This document shows, piece after piece, positions 1 through 11,706 of a stretch of DNA of 64,000 nucleotides. The notes under the pieces were generated by a model. It was not told the origin of the DNA, did no database searches, and saw nothing but the letters and a program-made list of their open reading frames with translations. How positions within the stretch are numbered: position 1 is the stretch's first letter; the number at the start of each line of letters is the position of its first letter. The translations under genes were made by a program, and so were the position numbers. Source of the DNA: Tenebrio molitor (taxonomy: Eukaryota > Arthropoda > Insecta > Coleoptera > Tenebrionidae); NCBI RefSeq assembly GCF_963966145.1, contig NC_091046.1:39122001-39186000 (forward strand). The letters run 5' to 3'.

Positions 1-355
1 TGAAACCGTATTGAAATCACAACCGTGGCAAAATATGCGAGTAAAAAATTTGTGATAGTTCGTCAATAATCAGAAATGTATAATATATTTATAAAACTAC
101 ATCACTAAGGAGTCGTTAAAGGATTTTGTTTAATTATTATCAGGAGATTGTCGTCGAAGTAGTTTAACAATTAATTGTCAACATATTGCACAATAAAAAA
201 ATTGCTGTGAGTTTGATCAGGTATGTATTTATTTGTGCAGCTTACTTGTTTGAAGAGCAAAGAAACAATTTACTTTGTTTTTTTAAAAGTTCATTGTATT
301 CTAAATGATCAACAATCAACCTTTGGTTTACTATCTCTTTATTATCCACTACGCG
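1..355. other. AT-rich non-coding, nothing recognised
   Basis: No open frame of convincing composition, no inverted repeat and no known element is visible here. It may be flanking intergenic DNA or old repeat. Confidence 0.4.
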
Positions 356-490
356 TAAACGCTGTTCAAAAATAAAAAAATCATTGTGGTGCAAATGACT
401 TATCTATCACTGTGATAAGTAATAGGGAATGTTATGAAAAATATGTGTTATTTGCACCACAATGGTTTTTTGATTTTTGAACAGCGTTTA
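356..490. mobile_element. Foldback MITE, about 42-bp arms
   Basis: The left arm starts TAAACGCTGTTCAAAAAT and the right arm ends ATTTTTGAACAGCGTTTA. The arms pair over about 42 bp around a loop of about 50 bp. There is no coding capacity, so this is a short non-autonomous DNA element; the superfamily is not assigned. Confidence 0.75.
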
Positions 491-1033
491 TGTCACCTCT
501 ATAAAATTTGACATGCCTAGTTAAATAATAATCAGAGTAACCTGTAATGCCAATTACTAAAATATTTTCGGCATTTTTTTGTAGTTTTGGAAATTTCCAA
601 GCAATGTAGACGTCCGTCATGACTACTTAAATTGTTTTTGTTATCTGTAAATAATTAACTATGCTTTAAACTTTATTATAGCGATAATAAGTATTAAACG
701 TATTAACGTTGCAACATTAACTGATACATAGAAAAAATTGCTGTTATTAGTCACAGTTCTTTTAAGTTTTTACTTCATTAAAACCCTCTGAATACAATTA
801 ATTACTGCATGTTTAAGGAACAATTGACTGTTAATTTTTTTTACGTGGTTATGATGACATTTGACATGTGTCAATTAAGTGTTAATTTCACTTATTGTAA
901 ATATGTTTACTGTATTTATTATTAAATACATAATACAAAATGTGAAAATATAAAGTGGAAGTACATATAAGATTATAGCAGTATACAACAGCAGTACAAT
1001 AGTGAAAAAACGGGATTACGAATTAGTATATGT
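491..1033. other. AT-rich non-coding, nothing recognised
   Basis: Short frames in this stretch look random. No inverted repeats or gene-like exons were seen. Confidence 0.35.
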
Positions 1034-1262
1034 ACAGGGTTATTATAAATAATTGTCCCATCGCAGTTGGCGTTGAAAACCCAATCGAATTTGGGATTTG
1101 CCGCTAGCTTCCCAACGTTAGACAAACTAGTAGACAAATTTACACTACCGCCAGCAGCGCTACCTGTCGGCGATCCTAGTTTCACTCATGTTATAAAGCT
1201 TGCGGCACATTCAACTACGTCACCAACGCCTACTGCGATGAGACAATCATTTATAATGACCC
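1034..1262. mobile_element. MITE with TACAGGGTT-type ends
   Basis: The left end (1037-1075: GGTTATTATAAATAATTGTC, then CCCATCGCAGTTGGCGTTG) is repeated inverted at 1224-1262 with a few mismatches. The interior includes a block (about 1127-1259) found again at 17802-17920, which shows it is a dispersed family. Ends of the TACAGGGT type are common on insect IS630/Tc1-like non-autonomous elements; that assignment is inference. Confidence 0.65.
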
Positions 1263-1860
1263 CATATTATATGACAAGGTACTACAAAGTTCGAAAGAGC
1301 ACTTTTTCGTCTCTCGTGTAATTATTGCCTTCGTTGCATTCGTACACTCAGGATGAAAAGATGCACGTTGGTTCCGTGGTATGCATGGCCTTTCACAACT
1401 CGCGCACCATAGAAAACTGACACGTGCCGACGACAATAGGTTGCCAAAAAATACAAGAAAATAAATTACTGCTGCTTGCAGTGCGGAAGGTTCAGCACCA
1501 GGTATTACTAAAAATAAAGCTGGTTGCTAGGTTTCAAAAATAATACCAGTCTGCTTGTCGGGCTTGTTGGTCTGACAGATTAAAGTTGTCACTGTCACTA
1601 TCAACAAATTTCGGTTAGCAAATTCTCCCGAGATGTTAGAGCGCAGCGGTCATCATAATGCAGATCGTACAGATTTGTTTTAAACAAAAAAATTGCTGAC
1701 ATTTGAATTCTTTAAAATTAAAACAACAATTGGCGGTTCTGAAAAGAACCAATTTTATTGCAATTCACAAAATTATATTAACAGGCAAAAAACAAAAATT
1801 AGAGCAGATGCTCAAAAAGTGCACCATTCATTTGTAAGCATAATCGTGCCCTTCTTAAAA
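1263..1860. other. Non-coding, no element recognised
   Basis: AT-rich sequence with scattered stops in all frames. It lies between the MITE and the transposase relic. Confidence 0.3.
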
Positions 1861-1866
1861 GGCTCA

Positions 1867-2895
1867 ATTTAGAGTCCATAATCATTTGTGGGTGACTGCA
1901 GTAAAGGCGTCTTCGATTCGAGCTCGGAGCTCCTCCTCTGTGTTAACAGGCTGCCTGTAGACAAAATTTTTCACATGTCCCCGAAGAAAGAAATCAAGAC
2001 GATTTAAATTTGGTGACCGCGGAGGCCAATGTCATGGACCACATCGTCCTATCCAACGGTCAGCATATTGTTGGTCCAAAATTTTGGGCGCTTGCTGACT
2101 GAAATGTGGTGGTGCCCCATCGTGGTGAAACCAATTGTTAACACGAAAAACGAGTGGTATATCATCCAGTAAATGTGGAAATTCTATATTTAAAAATTTA
2201 GCATAAATGTTTCCAGTTAAGCGTGCAGGAAACTCAAAAGGTCTAACCTACAGAGGATGGATTACATTATCTAAATTAATTGATTCTGTTGACATAGGTA
2301 CCATGCGATCCTCCAACAAACCAGCCCACAAATTGACTGAAAATCGCCAAGAGCAAAAGGCTCTTGGAAAAATAACTCTTGGATTTTCCTCTGCCCAAAT
2401 ATGCCAATTATGAGCGTTGTAACCCCCTTGCCTGCCAAAATTTGATTCATCCGAAAATAAAATCCCCGAAACAAAATTTCGTTCCAACATCTCTTGGTTT
2501 ACTAACCACGTGCAGAACTCCCTTCTAGCAGGGTAATCTTCTGACTGTAGATAGTGTACACGAATGTAATGGTACGGATGGTGTCGATTATTTTTCAAAA
2601 CTCTATACCGTACTACTAGAAATACCCAATGGGCGCGTAATTTCTCCAATGCTTCTGGTACCATCTTCTTCAACAGCATTTAGAATAGCTTCTTCATTCT
2701 CAACTGTTCGCGCAATCATCGGAGGACAACCACACTCCTTTGGATTTGGTAGAACTTGACCTGTCTCTTCCGTCCTTGCCATCGTTTTCAGTATTACCTT
2801 GTGATCAGGGTGATTTCTGTTCGGAAAACGCTCGGAAAAGACCCTCGCTGCTTCCCTGGCGTTACGTCCACATTCATTCACATTTTTTCTACGAT
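1867..2895 (-). pseudogene. Broken IS630/Tc1-like transposase (DUF4817-type, DD41D)
   Basis: Read on the minus strand, three consecutive blocks match the layout of the insect transposases that start with a helix-turn-helix region. These are an N-terminal HTH part with ECGRNAREAARVF and FPNR (about 2870-2800), a middle block with the first catalytic Asp in LFSDESNFG (about 2460), and a C-terminal block with HHDGAPPHFS (second Asp, about 2120), RWIG and LDFFLRGHVK (third Asp, about 2000). The spacing from second to third acid is about 41 residues, so the triad is DD41D. The copy is dead: the reading frame changes near 2640 and near 2248, and a TGA interrupts it near 2033. No intact flanking terminal repeats were identified. 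The upstream side is invaded by a foldback element (2890-3013). Confidence 0.75.
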
Positions 2896-3013
2896 CGAAT
2901 AAAAAAACGTATTCAACTCGTTCCTGTGTAAATTGGGCTTTTTTTGACACTCGTGGGCCTTTGAAACGCTCGTCTCACTCACGTTTTAAACTGGCCCACT
3001 CATGCCAAAAAAT
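2890..3013. repeat. Foldback repeat, family F1 (partial, reverse orientation)
   Basis: It carries the reverse complement of the F1 signature seen at 5.65, 16.7, 21.8 and 24.4 kb: CAACTCGTTC, then TGTGTAAATTGGGC, with CACTCGTGGGCC pairing with GGCCCACTC across an apex CGCTCGTCTCACTCACG. It abuts the 5' side of the transposase relic, so the relic's reading frame runs out into it. Confidence 0.6.
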
Positions 3014-3174
3014 CTTTCACTATTACACTGAAGGAGAGGAAGAGCTTCTCTACTTATTACTGCTTTTATGACTTTAACTAAGATAACCTTGTTACTGGCA
3101 AGCCACAACTATAGCAACGAGAAAAAACCAACGATAAACAACAGTTCAGTCTTGTGGGTCGTGTGTGAAAAATG

Positions 3175-3325
3175 CAATGAACACTCACTTTTTGCACGAT
3201 CGTAGACAGATTGTTGGCAGATGCGTGCAATAAAGATTTTATTGCACTAGTGCAATTAAGTGGCACTTTTTCCACTAAAAACAATTCAATGAACACTCAC
3301 TTTTTGCACGATGGTAGAAAAAAAT
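3175..3325. repeat. Family F2 repeat (CACTTTTTGCACGATCGTAG)
   Basis: The sequence CACTTTTTGCACGATNGTAG occurs twice here (about 3185 and 3297), together with GTGCAATAAAGA/TTTATTGCAC stretches. The same signature recurs at 24.9-25.2 kb and in weaker form near 33.7 and 36.45 kb. It is non-coding and probably the remains of a small foldback family. Confidence 0.5.
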
Positions 3326-3670
3326 ATTTTCAAAATATTAAAACTTGACGGATGTCACGCAAAATGTCAATTTTTTTGTAGATAAAAACGAGAATTAATG
3401 GGCTTCGAGAAGAGTTCCTTTAGAATAAATGGAGCAAACAACAATTATTATTTGAATAATAGCATCTAATTTTACATGCTTTTCCTGCTGCATTATTTGT
3501 ACAAAATTTTGAAAGAAAAAGCTAAGATGTCATAATCGGAGGTAGAGTGCAATAATAATCGTTTATTTAAATAAACCAAAATAATCGTCTAGATACGGCG
3601 CTGTAATTGGTCAGATTTCCCATGAAGGAAATAATAATTTCTAAATAATTAGTGGCTGAATACATGATTA

Positions 3671-3793
3671 AGGGCCGGTTGCACCAACGTGAGTTAAATT
3701 TAACCACAGATTAAAATCGACGAAAACATTGTTACAACAATAGGTAACTAAAGTAACGAAACATTTTAACTGGCGTTGGTGCAACCGGCCCTA
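3671..3793. mobile_element. MITE with AGGGCCGGTTGCACCAACG terminal repeats
   Basis: The first bases AGGGCCGGTTGCACCAACG are exactly inverted at the end (CGTTGGTGCAACCGGCCCT). The element is about 122 bp and non-coding. Its ends resemble in style those of the MITE at 6383. Confidence 0.8.
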
Positions 3794-4787
3794 TGTGTAT
3801 TTAAATTACGCATTGAGTTGTCAAATTCAATTTGACACTGACATTTTTCAAAAACTCCGACCGCCAACCTTTTTTTAAAAAAGATATGCCTTTTTATTAA
3901 AACCTAGTAACGTAAAAATAAGGCAATAAGGCACACCTGGAGGGCGCGGACTACTGATTGGTTAACTTTAAGTTGTTTTTTCTCGAATACCTTTCAAGCT
4001 AGATTTTTTTTTTCTTTAAAATTACACATCCTAATGCCTTCTCGCGTTTCCTCATTTTCACTGAGGCGCGAGTTGTGAAAGGCCTGTATATGCTATTTTT
4101 ATACGACCTAATGCATGTAACTATTCTAATTCTACTGACAAACTTTCAGGGCTGATTTTATGATCAAAAATAACCATAAATCTGTTTATACATGTGGGGT
4201 CAAAAACGCTTAGTTTGTGAGATAATCGACAAAAAACATAAAAACAATTACGTTAAAGAAAAACTGACAATATGTACTACACAAAACATAATGTGAAGTG
4301 ACTAATTTGTACCAGAAAATTATCGGTGTTTCTTTTCCGTTGCGATAAAACACAAAAAATATCAATGTATCTTTTGTTTGAGTGTGTGGCGTCGCGTCAG
4401 TTCAGTTTGGTTACCTTTCAGACAATAGATATGAGCCGGAAATTTGTGGAAGAGTTCATCAAGATTTAATAGTCGAAACCATACCTCTGGCAGGTTAAAA
4501 GTAAACTCTATCATGATAGAGTGAAAAAGGAAGCTGCCTATACGCAATCGTTTTTTGTGGTAAAAGCGATAAAACCATATCAAAGTGTTCTTCTCGGTCG
4601 ACATGTTAATTATTCGTTGGTACTGTAATGGTCCGAATTGGTTCGCTAAATTAAGAAATTTAATTTTAAATAACTTCAATAAAACTCGCGTCCTAAAATT
4701 TCAAATTTGTAACATTAAAGATACCAAAGATAAACCCATTCGAATTTTTCACGGGAACACCCGGCATATTGTATTATTTTAATTTGG

Positions 4788-5060
4788 TATAGTGGAACCA
4801 GAAATATAGTGATTTTATGAGGGATAGAGTACATTAACTTGAGAGGGTCAGTTATGGCAGGGCAATAAACTTCTGGCACTCGTCGCGCGACTGGGCTCTA
4901 CCTACCTTTGTCTCTGATGGTCCATTTTCAGACGGCTCAAAAACATCTTTCATAGAGGATTTATAACTCTTTTCAAGTTGGTAATAAAAGTGATCCCAAA
5001 ATTGTAAAAGAAATTATCGACCAGAGTCCATAATATCACTATATTTCTGGTTCCACTATA
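4788..5060. mobile_element. 273-bp MITE with 26-bp terminal repeats
   Basis: It starts TATAGTGGAACCAGAAATAT and ends with the exact inverse ATATTTCTGGTTCCACTATA; the pairing extends to about 26 bp. It has no coding capacity. The TA at both ends would fit a TA target. Confidence 0.8.
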
Positions 5061-5650
5061 CTTAGTGTTATGAACCTTTTTATTCAAAGAAACTCTTTGC
5101 TAGGTTCAAAGTTGACATGAAGGATAACATTTTGAATGTCAATTTTGGTAGTTTTTTAGAACCTGATTTCTTCACATTCACTACAGGTATTCGGCCTGTT
5201 TTGCATCACTCGGCTGACGCCTCGTGCTTCATAATTCGGTCTCATACCTGAAAAGTGATCTGACAGCGCTACTCATGAAAATAACTAATATTGAAGAAGT
5301 AAAGTACAATTTTGACGTATCACTATCTCAGTGAAATCAGTGGATTGTCGAATGCATCCTGATGAACTCGGTGGGTCATGCTGACTGAACAATCTTTAGT
5401 TATTTGGTATCAATTCACGTCTAACATTTAACATTTTTACGTCATTGCAGTCACTTAGCAGCCGGACTCTCCTTTCCTTTCCCGTGTATCTACCAAACTC
5501 TTCAAAATACATGGTACTTTTCGACACTCCTTTCTCCGAAAAATATTTTTACGTGAATTCTTAAGTGTGTACTTTTTTGTGAAAGCGTACAATGCGTTTT
5601 TTTAATGCTGCTTTCACATCTAATAAATCATTGACGAGCACATAATAGTA
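5061..5650. other. Non-coding, nothing recognised
   Basis: AT-rich sequence, no convincing exon, no element ends seen. Confidence 0.3.
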
Positions 5651-5652
5651 TA

Positions 5653-5918
5653 TTATTTAACGAGTTCGTGTGTAAATTGGGTTCTTTATGGCATGAGTGG
5701 CCCAGTTTGTACAGGCTCACGAGTGCCAAAATGAGCCCAATTTACACACGAACGAGTTTAATACGCCGTTTTTTTTTTGTTCGACTCCTTAAAGCTCCTT
5801 AAAGGGGCTTAAAATCTTTAAAATTAGCTTGACGTTTCATTTTGACAAGTTGTGACATTTATCAAAATCCGTTCACACAGGAGAAAGTTCTCAAATTCTT
5901 ACAGTGTCGAACAAAAAA
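5653..5918. mobile_element. Foldback element, family F1 (full copy)
   Basis: It begins TATTTAACGAGTTCGTGTGT and ends CAGTGTCGAACAAAAAA. The first part folds on itself (AACGAGTTCGTGTGTAAATT against AATTTACACACGAACGAGTT). The second part is bounded by TTTTTTGTTCGA and TCGAACAAAAAA. Other copies: 2890 (partial), 16055, 16735 (interrupted), 21817 and 24387. Non-coding. Confidence 0.75.
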
Positions 5919-6382
5919 GAGATAGTTTAGTGGTAATCGTAGTTATGGTTAAAAATAAATGATAACACGAAATTTTCTGCCTACAGTGAAATATTTTTTT
6001 AAGAAACTTTTTGTAGTTAAAGTATTACACGGCTCAATCGAGACGTGACAATCGCAAATGAACTTTCTTTTCTTCCAATCTGAGGAACAAAAACAAATCA
6101 GTATGCTACACGTTAACATTCTAACGCGGCTGTTGTCAAAATTTTACTCGTGAGGCTTCCAAAAAGTATTGTCCGTTTGTTGCGATGCATGAGGTACAAT
6201 TTTCTCGTCGTACAAATTTATTATACTTTTTGAACCTTTCCAAACACTTTTTATCTTAATCTTGTATAATGCATCTATCCAAGTTGAAGCACCTTTTATG
6301 ATGTTGTAGGTTATTTCCTTGTATTTTTTAGTTTGCTTGCCATTCGACTAGTTGGTTCTGAGCATCTGTCACACAAACCATA
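5919..6382. other. Non-coding, nothing recognised
   Basis: No exon or element could be supported. Confidence 0.3.
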
Positions 6383-6506
6383 AAGGCGGCCTTACACCAA
6401 CGCAACAATTGGCAACCTGTCGCCTGCAACATTTTTTAGTAATGTTGCCGGTCAAAATGTTGCAGGCAACATGTTGCCCATTGTTGCCTTGGTGTAAGGC
6501 CGCCTT
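6383..6506. mobile_element. MITE with GGCGGCCTTACACCAACG ends
   Basis: AAGGCGGCCTTACACCAACG at the left is inverted at the right as TTGGTGTAAGGCCGCCTT. The inner GCAACAATTGGCAAC/GTTGCCCATTGTTGC also pair. About 124 bp, non-coding. Confidence 0.75.
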
Positions 6507-6946
6507 AAGGCATACAGCAACAACAAATTTTCCTGTTGCTCACTTAAGGAGTCGTGCAAGCTGCTGTAAAGATGTCAATGTTTTCTTAATCAACAGCATT
6601 GGACTAGTAAAAACCATTTCAAATCATTATCAAAAGCACGGTGTAGCCTTCGGCGTGAGAAAATTTTCTTTTGTTCATTTGGTTTTGGGCCAGAATCCCG
6701 AACAGATCGATTTTTATTTTTAAATTGTCATTTTTTTGCCGTAGATTATGTTCTATCCTATTCAGTAAGAGGGCACAACTCAAAATTTTTAAATCGCAAC
6801 AGGGGTCAAATGTAATATTTTTCGAAATATCTTTTGATCCTCTATGTGTCTATGAAATAGTGAAGGTATTTTTTTTAATGGAAAAACGAATTTCAGTACA
6901 TTTTAGTTGGTATAATAAAAATATCTCGTTGAATTAAATTCTCAAA

Positions 6947-9240
6947 ATGAGCTCCACCAATTTCTTGGCAGGTAGCCAAGGACAGACAAGTAGACAGAAG
7001 ATCGATCCATTTTTGCAGAAATTAATTAGATACGATTAATGTTCGTATTCTGTTCGCACATTCCTTTTTTGCGCAGGAAGGTTTATCGATGTTAACTGTG
7101 TAATAACTGCAGTGTCATTGAAAAGGTTTTGCAGACTCTCAGACAGTACAAAGAAACAATTCTTCCATCGATTTTTAATTTGCGTGTTTGGTGGTTTTCG
7201 ACGTAGGCTATTTTAAATCTGCAAACCTTAAAGCTCAAGTTGCACGCAACCTTGATGACATTGGCAAACTTTGCAACCCAAATTAATAAAAGAAAATTGA
7301 TCGTTGTTAATGCGACTTTAAGCAAATTAGACTGTTTTGCAGAACAAGCCACGGATGGAACGCTGGCGTCAGAGAATTGGGGCTTGAACATGGAAATATG
7401 CGACTTAGTAAATGAAACAGAAGATGGTCCCAGAGACGCCGTCAAAGCGATCAGAAAACGGCTGGCCCAAAACGCCGGAAAAAACTACACGGTCGTAATG
7501 TACACTTTGACGGTTCTGGAGACTTGCGTAAAAAATTGCGGAAAAAGGTTCCACGTCTTAATCTGCAACAAGGACTTCGTGTTAGACTTGGTAAGTGCAC
7601 GAGTCAGTAAGTTCGACGGTTCTAAAGCGTGCACTAGGTGAAACTGATCGGCCCTAAAAACGACCCGCCTACAGCTGTCCAGGAAAAAGTGTTGAGTTTA
7701 ATTCAGTCTTGGGCAGACGCCTTCAGAAACCAACCGGAAATGTCCGGAGTCATCTCGGTGTATCAGGATCTCGTAGCGAAGGGAATCGAGTTTCCGGCTA
7801 CAGATTTGGATTCAATGGCTCCCATCCATACCCCACAAAGGGTAAATATTCTCAAGCGTACTGTTGTTTGTATTCAATACACTAGGGCCATTTTCAGAGC
7901 GTGGAAACGGAAATTCCGGTGGCGGTGGAACCGCAGATTTCCACACATTCGTCGCCTACGCCGCACGTTGCCAGTCCGACCGGGTTTTTGACCCCCGAGC
8001 AGAGAGCCAAACTGCAGTCCGAACTGGACGTCGTTCAAAGCAACATGAACGTCCTGGGGGAGATGTTGAGCGAGATGAAACCAGGCAACGAACAGCCCGA
8101 CGAGCTGGAGTTGCTGCAAGTCAGTCGACCACCAATCGTTTAGCAAGAACCGAACACTTTTTGTTTGCAGGAGTTGCACGTGACTTGTCAGAGCATGCAA
8201 GAGAGGCTGGTCGACTTGATCAGCAAACTGTCCAACGACGAGCTGACGGCGGAGTTGTTACGCATTAACGACGATTTAAATAATTTATTTTTACGGTACA
8301 GCCGCTGGGAGAAAAACAGGGACACCGGGAAACACTCGGCCTCTGCGGTCTTGGCCAAAGCCATTCCTCCTACAACCAAGCCGCCGTTACAGTCAGACGA
8401 CAGTCTGATAGACTTCGGAGATGACCTGCCCGAACAGCTCAGTAAATTAAGTGAGTTGTCAAACATATCCAGTCACAGTTTTGAATTTTGTCCGTGCGTC
8501 AGGTACCGGTACTAGTGCCTCAAACCAATTGTCCAAAATTGAAACCGTGACTGCGAAAAATGCCGCCAAAGGGGATGACGAGTTCGACATGTTTGCACAG
8601 TCGAGGAACGCGTCTTACGAAAATTCCAAAAACAGGTAAAATCAGCAAAATTTGAATGTTTAGAGGTGCGGTTCTTCTTGTGATTTTTAGCGGCAGCACG
8701 TACAAGGACAACTTGGAACCCGACCAGATCTCAGGAGGTCTAAGCACGGTGACTCAGGGCAAACACAACGTAAGTACACTTCTTGAAGAGTATCTTAAGC
8801 GGGGCATGACTGTAAATGCAACTATCACTGTTTTGTTTAATTATCGGTTGCATCTACACTTTACATTGATTTATTCCACGTAACGTGCTTAGTACAGCTT
8901 TATGTGTTACCTACCGCAGACACCTCCAGACCTAGAGTTTGACGAGATGGCACAGTGGCTTGGTCAGACAGTAAGTGCTTTGCTTGATTTAATGTTTAGG
9001 TAGTTTAACAAAATGTGATTATCGATCGGTCTTTTACCGCTTCGTGCTGTCACTTGAGACCGTTTTTATTTTGCACAGACGGGGGGCGAAGAGTCGGTAA
9101 CAAGTAGCGAGTTCGAACGATTTTTGGCCGAGAGGGCGGCGGCAGCAGAACAGCTGCCCACCGTCACGGGTAGCACCAATGACGCCACCAGGTCAAGGAA
9201 TACGTCGGCGAAGGACGAAAAGAGTCTTTTTGCTTTATAA
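6947..9240 (+). CDS. TOM1: TOM1-like endosomal sorting adaptor (VHS-GAT protein)
   Basis: Adaptor that binds ubiquitinated cargo on endosomes through a VHS domain and a GAT domain. Well-supported coding exons: 7343-7590, 7638-7841, 7898-8119, 8171-8450, 8503-8635, 8691-8769, 8920-8970 and 9079-9240, all with GT-AG introns and consistent phases; about 460 residues, normal for the family. The VHS domain lies in the first two of these (EQATDGTLASENWG, VLETCVKNCG, KLIGPKNDPP, QSWADAFRNQP, KGIEFPATD). The GAT helices follow (LTPEQRAKLQSELD to NLFLRYSRWEKN). Further on come an acidic clathrin-box-like stretch (DDSLIDFGDDL) and the C-terminus KSLFAL. The first exon is uncertain: an ATG at 6947 followed by GCAG/GTAGCC at 6971 would join in phase, but gives an N-terminus shorter than usual. 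A polyadenylation signal is at 9638. Confidence 0.9.
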
Positions 9241-10313
9241 GTTGTCTGTCTTCTGTAAGTATTACTAGGATTACTCCATGGATTTTAAACGTATTCTTCG
9301 TTGCGAGACCAGTGATTGATATTTTTATTACACCAATACATTTTTATTTGTCGAATACCAACTGTTTTTTGGTATGATTTAGTTTCTCGTGGGGTCTTGA
9401 GTGAGTTAAATATCATTAGTGTTTTAGGTATATACTTGCAAAATATCATTACACCTGTACTTATAAGTACTAATTTTAAGTGTATGTAAATAACAATGAT
9501 CTTTTTAATTTCATATAAGACAATTGGAAATATCAAAATTTTTGTAGTTTTGTAAATTTATCTTCATTTTTTCACTTGTCGGTGACAGGTCGACGGAAAA
9601 ATAACGTATCAATAAGAAGATGTAAATTTCAACTGTAAATAAAATAGTTTAATTTCCATTTGAAACATGATTCTCTTGTTATGTTTTCTATTTATTGCTG
9701 AATATGAAACGCAGGTATCAGTTTAGATTACTGGATTCATTGGCGGTAAAAATCTCACAAGAATTGTAGAGTGTAGGATATCGTAGCATTTTTATAATAT
9801 TTGTAGTTGCGTACCAAAGAGTTCTTTTTAATTTGAACCATGTAATTTATAAACTGACACAGTTCCGTTGTTCGGTATTTTAATATGTTGTATAAAATTA
9901 AAACTATAAAGAAACTAACGCAGGACATTATATCAAACGCAAAATAGTGCAATGCAACACACAAGCTTTACTGCTGTAGAATTTATGATAACCATTTAGT
10001 TGCTCGTGTTATTTTGTTGACAATATAAACATCCAGCATTCCTTAAAATCAAAAGTGATTCGCAGTTTGCGCGATAAAAATGTTTTAAGTAAAATATATA
10101 TTGATATCTAATGGTTTATAAGTTGTTATGTATTTTATTTATGATTTTAATATGTATATTTTCAATAAATGACGTGTTAATGTAACGTTTTGTTCTTTTA
10201 ACCTCATCACCGCCGCAACAATGTTTGATCGATGAGTCGCAACCATGGAAATTACTTAACGTCAAGTTGAAAACTGTGACTCACTGGGCGTTAATGTTGT
10301 TTGCGTAAATAAA
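9241..10313. other. TOM1 3' UTR and spacer to tilB
   Basis: AT-rich. AATAAA hexamers at 9638-9643 and 10164-10169 are on the + strand, so the TOM1 transcript may end near 9.66 or 10.2 kb. No element was recognised. Confidence 0.5.
9638..9643 (+). terminator. Candidate poly(A) signal of TOM1
   Basis: AATAAA about 400 bp after the TOM1 stop codon, in AT-rich sequence. A second hexamer lies at 10164. Confidence 0.5.
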
Positions 10314-11644
10314 ATGGTTCGAAGTAGGTGTAAATTGCTCATGGGTAAATCACTTGCGTAAAATTTGTTTGATCTGTGTCACAGTTACCGAGGAGCTCGT
10401 TAGGAAAAAAGCGGAGCACAATGAAGGTATTATCGGGACTTTGGAGGAATTATCGCTGCATCAAGAAGACGTGGAGAGAATAGAACACTTAAATAACTGG
10501 TGCAAAGACATACAAATCTTGTACCTGCAAGCCAATTTAATTCCGACAATAGAAAACTTGAACAAGTTGAAAAAGCTGCAGTATCTGAATTTGGCGATAA
10601 ATAACATAGAGAAGATCGAAAATTTGGAACGATGTGAGTCCTTGGAGAAACTAGACCTCACGTTGAACTTCATCGGTGATCTGGAGAGCGTTTGTTCGTT
10701 AGAACGCAACGTCCATCTGAGGCATCTGTATTTGACTGGAAATCCGTGTTGCGATTTTGAAGGGTATCGAGAATACGTGATCGTAAAACTTCCGCAGTTG
10801 CAGACTTTGGACGCGTCAGAAATCACGAAGAGTGAGCGGATCAAAGCCAAACAAAACGCAGCTTGCGTCGAAGAGGGCATCAAACGGGCTCAAGACCACT
10901 ACAGCGAGTTCAGGGCGGAACAAAAAGTTAGAGTTGGGCAGGACTATGATCCTTCGGTTACGGATGAGGATTTTTGGAGAAGCACCAGCGAACATTGTCC
11001 AGAGACGAGAGTGGAAATCTCGCGGAGGTCGCGAAAATCGAAAGGACTCGATCAACAAGAGACAAAAGAGACGAGACAAGTCAGCTTGTTTACAAAACAA
11101 GGAAGACCTCTTAATGTCAATCAGGCCAAGCTGAATTTTAGATTTAGTGACGAGGACCCGGAGAAGTTTGTCCTTGATCTCGTCGTGTACAAGTACGCGC
11201 CCTTGAGTTGAGTAGGTAGTGTTTAAACATAAAATTTTAGGTATTTAGATACGAATTTGATCGAAATTGATTTGCAACCGATTTACGTGCGGATCGCTGT
11301 CAAAGGAAAATTGTTTCAAATTGTTTTTCCAGAAGAAATTCTTATCGATCGAAGTACGGCGAAGAGGTCACAGACTACGGGGCATTTGGTGTTGGAGATG
11401 CCTCGTGCTAACTACAAACCGATAAAAGGTAAAACGAAAATCAAGGCACCTCAAAAAATCAAGGACGAAACGAAAAAGTATGTGTGTGTTTTGAGTTGCC
11501 TAGATCTGCTTTGCTACTTTATTTTGCAGTGAATTTTTGGATGTGAAGGAGAACGATGAAATGGACGTCAGCAAAATCGTGGAAAATGCGAAAAAGAAAT
11601 CTTTTGTTGACGACCCGGACGTGCCGCCGCTGGAATTTGGATAG
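10314..11644 (+). CDS. DNAAF11: Dynein axonemal assembly factor 11 (tilB / LRRC6)
   Basis: Cytoplasmic factor needed to pre-assemble dynein arms of motile cilia; in insects it matters for sensory (chordotonal) neurons and sperm. Exons 10314-10323, 10385-11192, 11241-11477 and 11530-11644 join in frame to 389 codons. The first exon is only 10 nt and gives MVRI before TEELVRKKAEHNEG. Leucine-rich repeats follow (LYLQANLI, LQYLNLAINNI, LEKLDLTLNFI, LRHLYLTGNPC), then the cap LPQLQTLDASEI and a coiled, basic linker. The last part is a CS-like beta domain (YLDTNLIEIDLQP, YVRIAVKGK, LVLEMPRANYKPI). The tail ends PDVPPLEFG. The exon 2 donor is GTACGC, supported by the conserved join VVYK/YLDTN. It follows TOM1 on the same strand. 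A poly(A) hexamer is at 11701. Confidence 0.9.
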
Positions 11645-11700
11645 AAACGACAAAGTCATTATGTTTTGTTTATTGTTGGAAAGCATAATTTATACACGTA

Positions 11701-11706
11701 AATAAA
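11701..11706 (+). terminator. Candidate poly(A) signal of DNAAF11
   Basis: AATAAA 57 bp after the stop codon. Confidence 0.55.

Noticed and set aside
4362..4782. Overlapping frames on both strands near 4.5 kb
   Set aside because: AT-rich, no motif, no conservation pattern; likely random open frames.
7864..8268. Long alternative frames across TOM1 exons 4-5
   Set aside because: They cross real splice sites and have Arg-rich composition typical of shifted frames of a coding exon.
10461..11100. Antisense open frames over DNAAF11
   Set aside because: Shadows of the leucine-rich coding exon on the opposite strand; no splice or domain support.
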